64,000 nt of DNA from Phoebastria nigripes (lineage: Eukaryota; Chordata; Aves; Procellariiformes; Diomedeidae). The notes under the pieces are model-generated. The model searched no databases. It saw nothing but the letters and a program-made list of their open reading frames with translations, and was not told the origin of the DNA. Each line of letters opens with the position of its first letter. Positions within the stretch are counted from its first letter, which is position 1. This document shows, one piece after another, positions 58,885-64,000 of this stretch. The stretch is from contig JAYKAV010000478.1 of NCBI GenBank assembly GCA_035582835.1, positions 1,824,086 to 1,888,085 of the forward strand, written 5' to 3'. A program made the translations under genes and the position numbers.

Positions 58885-61800
58885 CAGTTGGCCCTCTTGT
58901 TTTGAGCTTAAATTTCAGGTTGGGATCAAAGAAATCTTTCCAACAAAATTTTTATCAAAACTTTTCCACCTTTTGAATTTGGCAAGTTAGTATCTTCCTT
59001 TTTGAAAGCCTCTGGCATCCAGAGACACAATAACTCTCACATTTTCATGCGTCCCTTCAAAATGCAACTCAGCTCTCACAGTCACTTACCTCCCGGTTTG
59101 ATTTGGATAGACACAACTTGTTTCCTGCATGCAGAGCTGCTGATCCTGAGCTGTGCTGCCACAGAATGACAAGGCTCGAAGGAAAGGAAGGCATTTCTTT
59201 ATTCTCTCCCTCTCCTGTCTTGGTAACTACTCAGATGAGTTCTGTAATAGGCCACTGGACAAGATAGTATAAAATTCATACAATTCATTAGCAAAGAGCA
59301 GAGAAACACTGACTCCACTGTAGTACTCTTTGGAGGCTATAAACGTCAGTATCACAGCAGCTCATACAACAGGATCTAATCTTTTCAGAGTGTGAGATAC
59401 TACAACAGAAATAGTATTAAATGCATTTTTTTTCTTTTTCCACATGCATATACCTATGCATGGCTCAACACAGAGGATCACCAGTCTGAATCACATAGGC
59501 GTTACTGGCACATAAATTATCATTGTTGTATTTAGGAGAGATCTCACAGCTCCCAACACTGGTCTTTGAAACTTTCTTAAAGTAATATTATCACAGGCTG
59601 TCCAACCTATGCCACAGCCTGTAAATGGTAAATATGTATTTGTACATATAATTATATCAAAAGGTTATACATTCCAGAGTCATTATATACTGCTGAACTT
59701 ATCTTCTTGATGATAATATTACACTAACACTTACATGACAGAAACTGAATTCATCACCGATACTCATGCACTATTTTGCACCAAAAGTAACTTTAGCTGT
59801 TTTTATGGTGGAGAACTACACTTTGAATAACTCTACATTTTTGGAATCCAGCCTGAAACCTCAAAACTTTTCCCAAATGAAACTATGTTAATAAAAATCT
59901 CATATTCATCAGCACAGAAGTTACACATACTCTTAGCTAGAGAAAAACATAATGAGTAGAATTTGGGGGAGATTAATTCCCCCAAACACACCAGAAATGT
60001 GGTAAGCATCTTTATCTTCATGTTCAGTAAATCTTTTCCTGTCTTACTGAAGAATGATAATCACTCTTACATGATTGAAATAAATTTGAAATAGCATTTT
60101 TTGAAGTAATCCCCTACATGAACTTTCCATTTAATTCACAAGAGCCACGAAAATGCCTCACATCACATTACAATTTGAAAATAGTCTGTGGTCACAGAAG
60201 CTAACCAAACAAACATGTGCACACACAATCTCCACCAGCAGTTGAAGATCAAGCTGCAGAACAGGTGATGCCACCATGTGGAGCCTTGACTGCTAAACGA
60301 GGTCAACTGACAGGCATTATTCTGAATTAGGAAGACAAAATGGAAAGAAGAGCCAAGGTTGGAGAGAAAGCTTTAGGAGGCTGAACAGCAGCATCACAGG
60401 CAAGCCCCTTTTGTGCTTGAAAACATAAAGAATTTGACATCTGACATCTCCCGTCAGTTGGGAGAAACCCAAGCGACATCTCCAAAGTAGGCAGTGAAGC
60501 ATGGAAGTGCACTATACACACAACAAAGAACAGATAAACTAATACACATTGGAAACACAGTTGCTTCCTGGACAACTTTGAGAAACCCCAAAAGATTCAT
60601 ACTATGAGAAACAGTACTTATATATCCCATGAAAAGTTCCGAAATATCACTGAAACTGCTCCTAAACCCCCAAATTTCACAGGTCTTTTATAGTTTCTCA
60701 ACCCACTTCTCCATAAGACTTAGCTACAAGCCTGATTCTTCTATCAAGCAACATTAATGTTCCCCTTCACCTGTTTATCCAGGTGGGTAGCATTTTCTAC
60801 TGTGCCCACCTGTGGCCAAATAGGCCATTTATATTTTAAAAGAGCAGTTAATGAACACTCTTCCCCATTATTACGGCTGATAACGGCTGAAGCCCAGAAG
60901 CAAAGATGGAAGCATTCATTACAGGCATACCCACTGCAACGAATGAATCTCAAGAACATCAAGGTTAATCCAGAATGACTGTTTACTCTACTCGAGTGAA
61001 GTCCAGTGAAATGGGCAGGTTTGTTTACAAACAGACAACTCCCCAGGTAGCTACTTTTCATTCAGTAGATTTGTGCAGTAGGGATTGCTTTGCTTGTGCT
61101 GAAATGGTTACAACCACATTGCTATAAGCGTCCTTCAAAGCAATTTGTGTCCCATTTTAACTTTCATCCATTGAGTGCAAGCTGAGCCTCTTTAGCTCCT
61201 CTGAAAACCAGCTTGGGTACCTGAATTCTGAAACAAACAGTATTTGAACATCTGGATGCCTGCTTAAGTGAACCTATCAAGTCAATAAAATAATCTGAGC
61301 AGAATTCCGAGTTGCATTTAAGGTCCTTGCCTGCCTTTGCACCAGAAGCCCAGCAAAGAACAAACAATCAAACTCCATTATCTAGGGCTCTGATGAAGCA
61401 GACTTCAAAATGGAAGGCTTTTGAAAGTGACTGGATTTCCTGCACCAATATTTTCAGTAGTGGCTTCTTCTGTCAATTATATATGACTCAGGGGAAGGTG
61501 GATGGAAAAGACCTAACTGACCTGAGGCTACTAACATTGAATCCTGTCACACAGATTGTATTTTAAAATTTCTCTTCACTGCATTGTAAATCCTCACATG
61601 CAGACTGAGGAGAGGTAAGTAGGTTTTTTTCCTTTTTTCAAGTACAGTTGGCAGCAGATCCTACTCATGGTCAGTTGCTTGGCAACAAAACAAGTTTCTC
61701 TGGCTACAAAATAAATATTCCACATCTGAAATATTTGAGAAAACACTGTTTTTCCTAACTACATTCCATAGTACTTGGGCCACAGGGTTTCCCAGAATAG

Positions 61801-62835
61801 TCTAAAATGTTAACAGGGTTACACAAAGGACGACCTCCAGTTAGATTATCGTTCTGAGACAGATACAGATATGTCCCCCTACACAACACTGTTCACATAT
61901 TCTTAAAATAGGATGTTAAATCTACNCCATGGTCTGGAGCTCATGTAAAGTAGTTTAACTGCCTAGGAACAAATTAGCTAACTGGATCCTGCGCCCTTTT
62001 AAATGTAGGCGTGGTGGGAGACATTTTGCAGGGACTAAAAATCTGGAAGTCGCTATATTCGGTCTGACATGCATGCCAAAGAAAGCATGTCTAAAGAAAG
62101 AGCCAGTAAGCGCAGACATAAAATCAGATATCTCATCAACTACCAGAGCCACAAAGGTATGCTACTGGAAGTACCTGCTCTGGGATTGGTATAGAAAGTG
62201 TTAAATTCAAGTCACATGTCTTCAGGTAGCTCATAATCCTCACTGCCATCTTTCTCTTCATCCTTTCAGTACAATACTGCTTTGCTGAGGACACAGGCAG
62301 TAGAAGCCAGTTCTTCCAACCCTCTGAAAGCATTTGTCCCACTGACCAATTCTAAATAATGTCATGGACAGATTTGTAGTTTTCAGATGCAAAGAGAGTG
62401 TGTCCTGGACCAGTAGAGAAGAACCCTTCAGAATCAGCTAACTCTGCACCGTGTCCCATCATGATCCACAGTGGATGTCTAAGACGAGACTAAGAATAGG
62501 ACAAGTATATGGTGATGCTTCTTTAATATCCTCTTCAACTTTCAACGTTCTGTAGCACAAGGATTTCCTGCATTCAATAGCCCTTGATGAATCCTTCTTC
62601 CATGAATTTGTCTTAATACAAAGACTAGGGAGGAGAAATATCTATTTCTAGATTTTATTATTTGTTAATAATTCCCAGAATACAGCAGTAATTATTTGGG
62701 GGTGGCAAAGCAAAAATTATTCTTGGAAGAACAAAAGAGAGACTATCCACCTCATGAGTATCAATTAGAAACTCTGATGAAGAGTTTTAAGGCTGCCAAT
62801 TCTCAAAGGGGAGGCAGTCAGGAGAACAGTCTCTT
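58885..62835. other. AT-rich unique DNA, no gene seen
   Basis: About 4 kb with no supported feature. Only one N (about 61926). Opposite-strand frames at 60317-60575 and 60744-61061 are unfamiliar. Cytosine/purine composition changes little along it. Confidence 0.55.
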
Positions 62836-62839
62836 AAGT

Positions 62840-63030
62840 CACATAGGCTGGTCTTAAGTTCAAGCATTCTTTTAAATACGGGACCTGGGCTCCCAACCCA
62901 CCTGGGCCTTTCCAAAAAAAGGACTTAGACGTGTACCATTGATATGCAGTCTAGGGATCTAAGGCCAACACGCAAACCTAAAAATCTCCCAAGCATACCT
63001 AAATGCTATGGGTGTCTCTATTCTACATAA
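62840..63030. mobile_element. possible old palindromic element, 'cctaaatgc' type
   Basis: 'aagtcacataggctggtctt', 'cttttaaatacgggacctgg' and, at the far side, 'gcatacctaaatgctatggg' recall the two ends of the 'aagtcacttaggctcttttgaaaatccgacc' / 'cctaaatgcc' element seen at 2350 and 21675. Weak and approximate. Confidence 0.35.
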
Positions 63031-63034
63031 GTTT

Positions 63035-63598
63035 CTCTCTTTTTTTTTTTCTTCTGCATACACCCAGAGCACTTGCATCTCAGCGCTGGAAGCTCCCCAT
63101 CTATCACACACTCAAGTGTGAACTGGATCTAGAAACTAAGCAGTACTAGACGTATCTGGCCACTCATCTCATTTGAGTAGCCTAATCCAGCAGACATGTT
63201 AAGAGCCCACTAGCAGCTTAGAGACACAGCTATTGATTTCTTCTATGACACGTGGGGAGGAAAAGTTATTTTCCCTCCATTTTGTTATACTCATTTGCCA
63301 CGTAGATTATTTTTTCCAAGGTATTCCTGCCATATTCAGCAGACAGGATGGACAGTGCTTGCTTAATGAGTTCTCATGTTTTCTTCATTATCAGTGCTTG
63401 GTCCCCTGTGCAAGAATAATTAATTTCCTCCTGAATGTCCTTTAATGTTTATGTGTTTTGCAGATGTTGATTAACATTTTTGTTATATCCATATTATCTC
63501 ATTTTGCAATAAGAAACCAAAGTACAGAAGAATTACTCTTTTTGTATCTACTTATTTTAGATGTCTCACTTCAGATTCTCAGATTTTGAATTCTTGGT
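63035..63598. other. AT-rich DNA, no gene seen
   Basis: Only a pyrimidine-rich run near 63036-63051; no gene or transposon recognised. Confidence 0.6.
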
Positions 63599-63646
63599 GT
63601 ACCAGTTTATTTGTTAAACTGGTACTAGTTTATTTGTTAAACTGAC
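63599..63646. repeat. tandemly duplicated palindrome (23-bp period)
   Basis: An 11-bp perfect stem, GTACCAGTTTA and TAAACTGGTAC, surrounds a 5-nt TTTGT loop (63599-63625). The core AGTTTATTTGTTAAACTG at 63604-63621 is repeated exactly at 63627-63644, 23 bases on. The second copy keeps a shorter stem. It may be a recent local duplication of a small inverted repeat. Confidence 0.85.
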
Positions 63647-63649
63647 AAT

Positions 63650-64000
63650 CTGCAGCTGCTAGTGCTTGGCACATAAGCAAATTAGACCCAGGATCTCTAG
63701 GTAAGCAGCCAAAAAGCAAAGAAAGCATATCTCTAAGTGTTTTCACTTAGAACTCAATGACAGGCAAAGACAGAATTAAGTTCCTCATCAGTGCACTCAA
63801 AACTTTAGTCTTCCTAAAGCTCTGTCTTTCATACTCCATCTTTCCATTTCTGGAACATTCAAAGCATTGTTCCTGCAAGCTTCAATCCCAGAGCATTTCA
63901 TCCTGTGCAATACATGAGAACCTGTGGAAAAGTGCAGTTTAAGACTGTATCATAATACTCAGGGAGCAGAACTAAAATTGCACATAAAGCCTTAATTCTA
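63650..64000. other. unique DNA, no gene seen
   Basis: A 61-codon frame (63757-63942, +) is unfamiliar; nothing else to report up to the window edge. Confidence 0.55.

Noticed and set aside
1..64000. Endogenous virus, CRISPR array, tRNA or rRNA genes, operons
   Set aside because: No LTR pairs, no reverse-transcriptase or capsid-like frames, no spaced identical repeats, no tRNA cloverleaf or rRNA segments were recognised by eye; a profile search (RepeatMasker, tRNAscan, Rfam) would be decisive.

Overview
This window looks like vertebrate, sauropsid nuclear DNA from a gene-poor part of a large chromosome (intergenic desert or very long intron). A bird is my first guess, perhaps a slowly evolving lineage; turtle or crocodilian is not excluded. 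The reasons are: AT-rich sequence with few CpGs; no bacterial-style gene packing; no open frame longer than 182 codons, and none that I recognise as a protein; worn MIR-type SINE copies; CR1/L2-type LINE 3' ends; and worn copies of palindromic elements with the 'taagcac / cctaaatgc / gttacaccggtg' signature familiar from reptile and bird genomes. About 38 isolated single N bases and no long gaps suggest ambiguity codes turned into N rather than scaffold gaps.

Layout. 1-13 kb: mostly unique AT-rich DNA with two splice-flanked candidate mini-exons (1751-1791 and from 5145), a CpG-enriched block (5560-6010) and three old palindromic elements. 13-22 kb: a possible conserved block (13740-14080), a 52-A homopolymer, more palindromic elements, an L2-type LINE 3' end (17985-18100), MIR-like DNA and a CR1 remnant (21250-21440). 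22-36 kb: the plainest part, with two Z-DNA-prone tracts and a MIR that appears split by an insertion (27205-27480). 36.5 kb: a 40-base sequence repeated exactly after poly-T tracts, probably an assembly or read artefact. 37.4-42.7 kb: the most interesting part, a series of blocks rich in homeodomain-, SOX-, FOX-, TCF- and E-box-like motifs, with MIR copies in the gaps between them. This is what a cluster of conserved noncoding elements (distal enhancers) tends to look like. One block has a good TATA-like core. 43-64 kb: CR1 and MIR pieces, one reverse-strand candidate terminal exon (47769-48037), a G-quadruplex motif, a GC-rich block (52620-53230), more palindromic elements, and a short tandem palindrome near the right end.

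I found no convincing full gene, tRNA, rRNA, CRISPR array, intact transposon or endogenous virus. No genes can be shown to act together here. The best functional hypothesis is long-range regulatory DNA, and it rests on motif content and texture only; conservation could not be tested.
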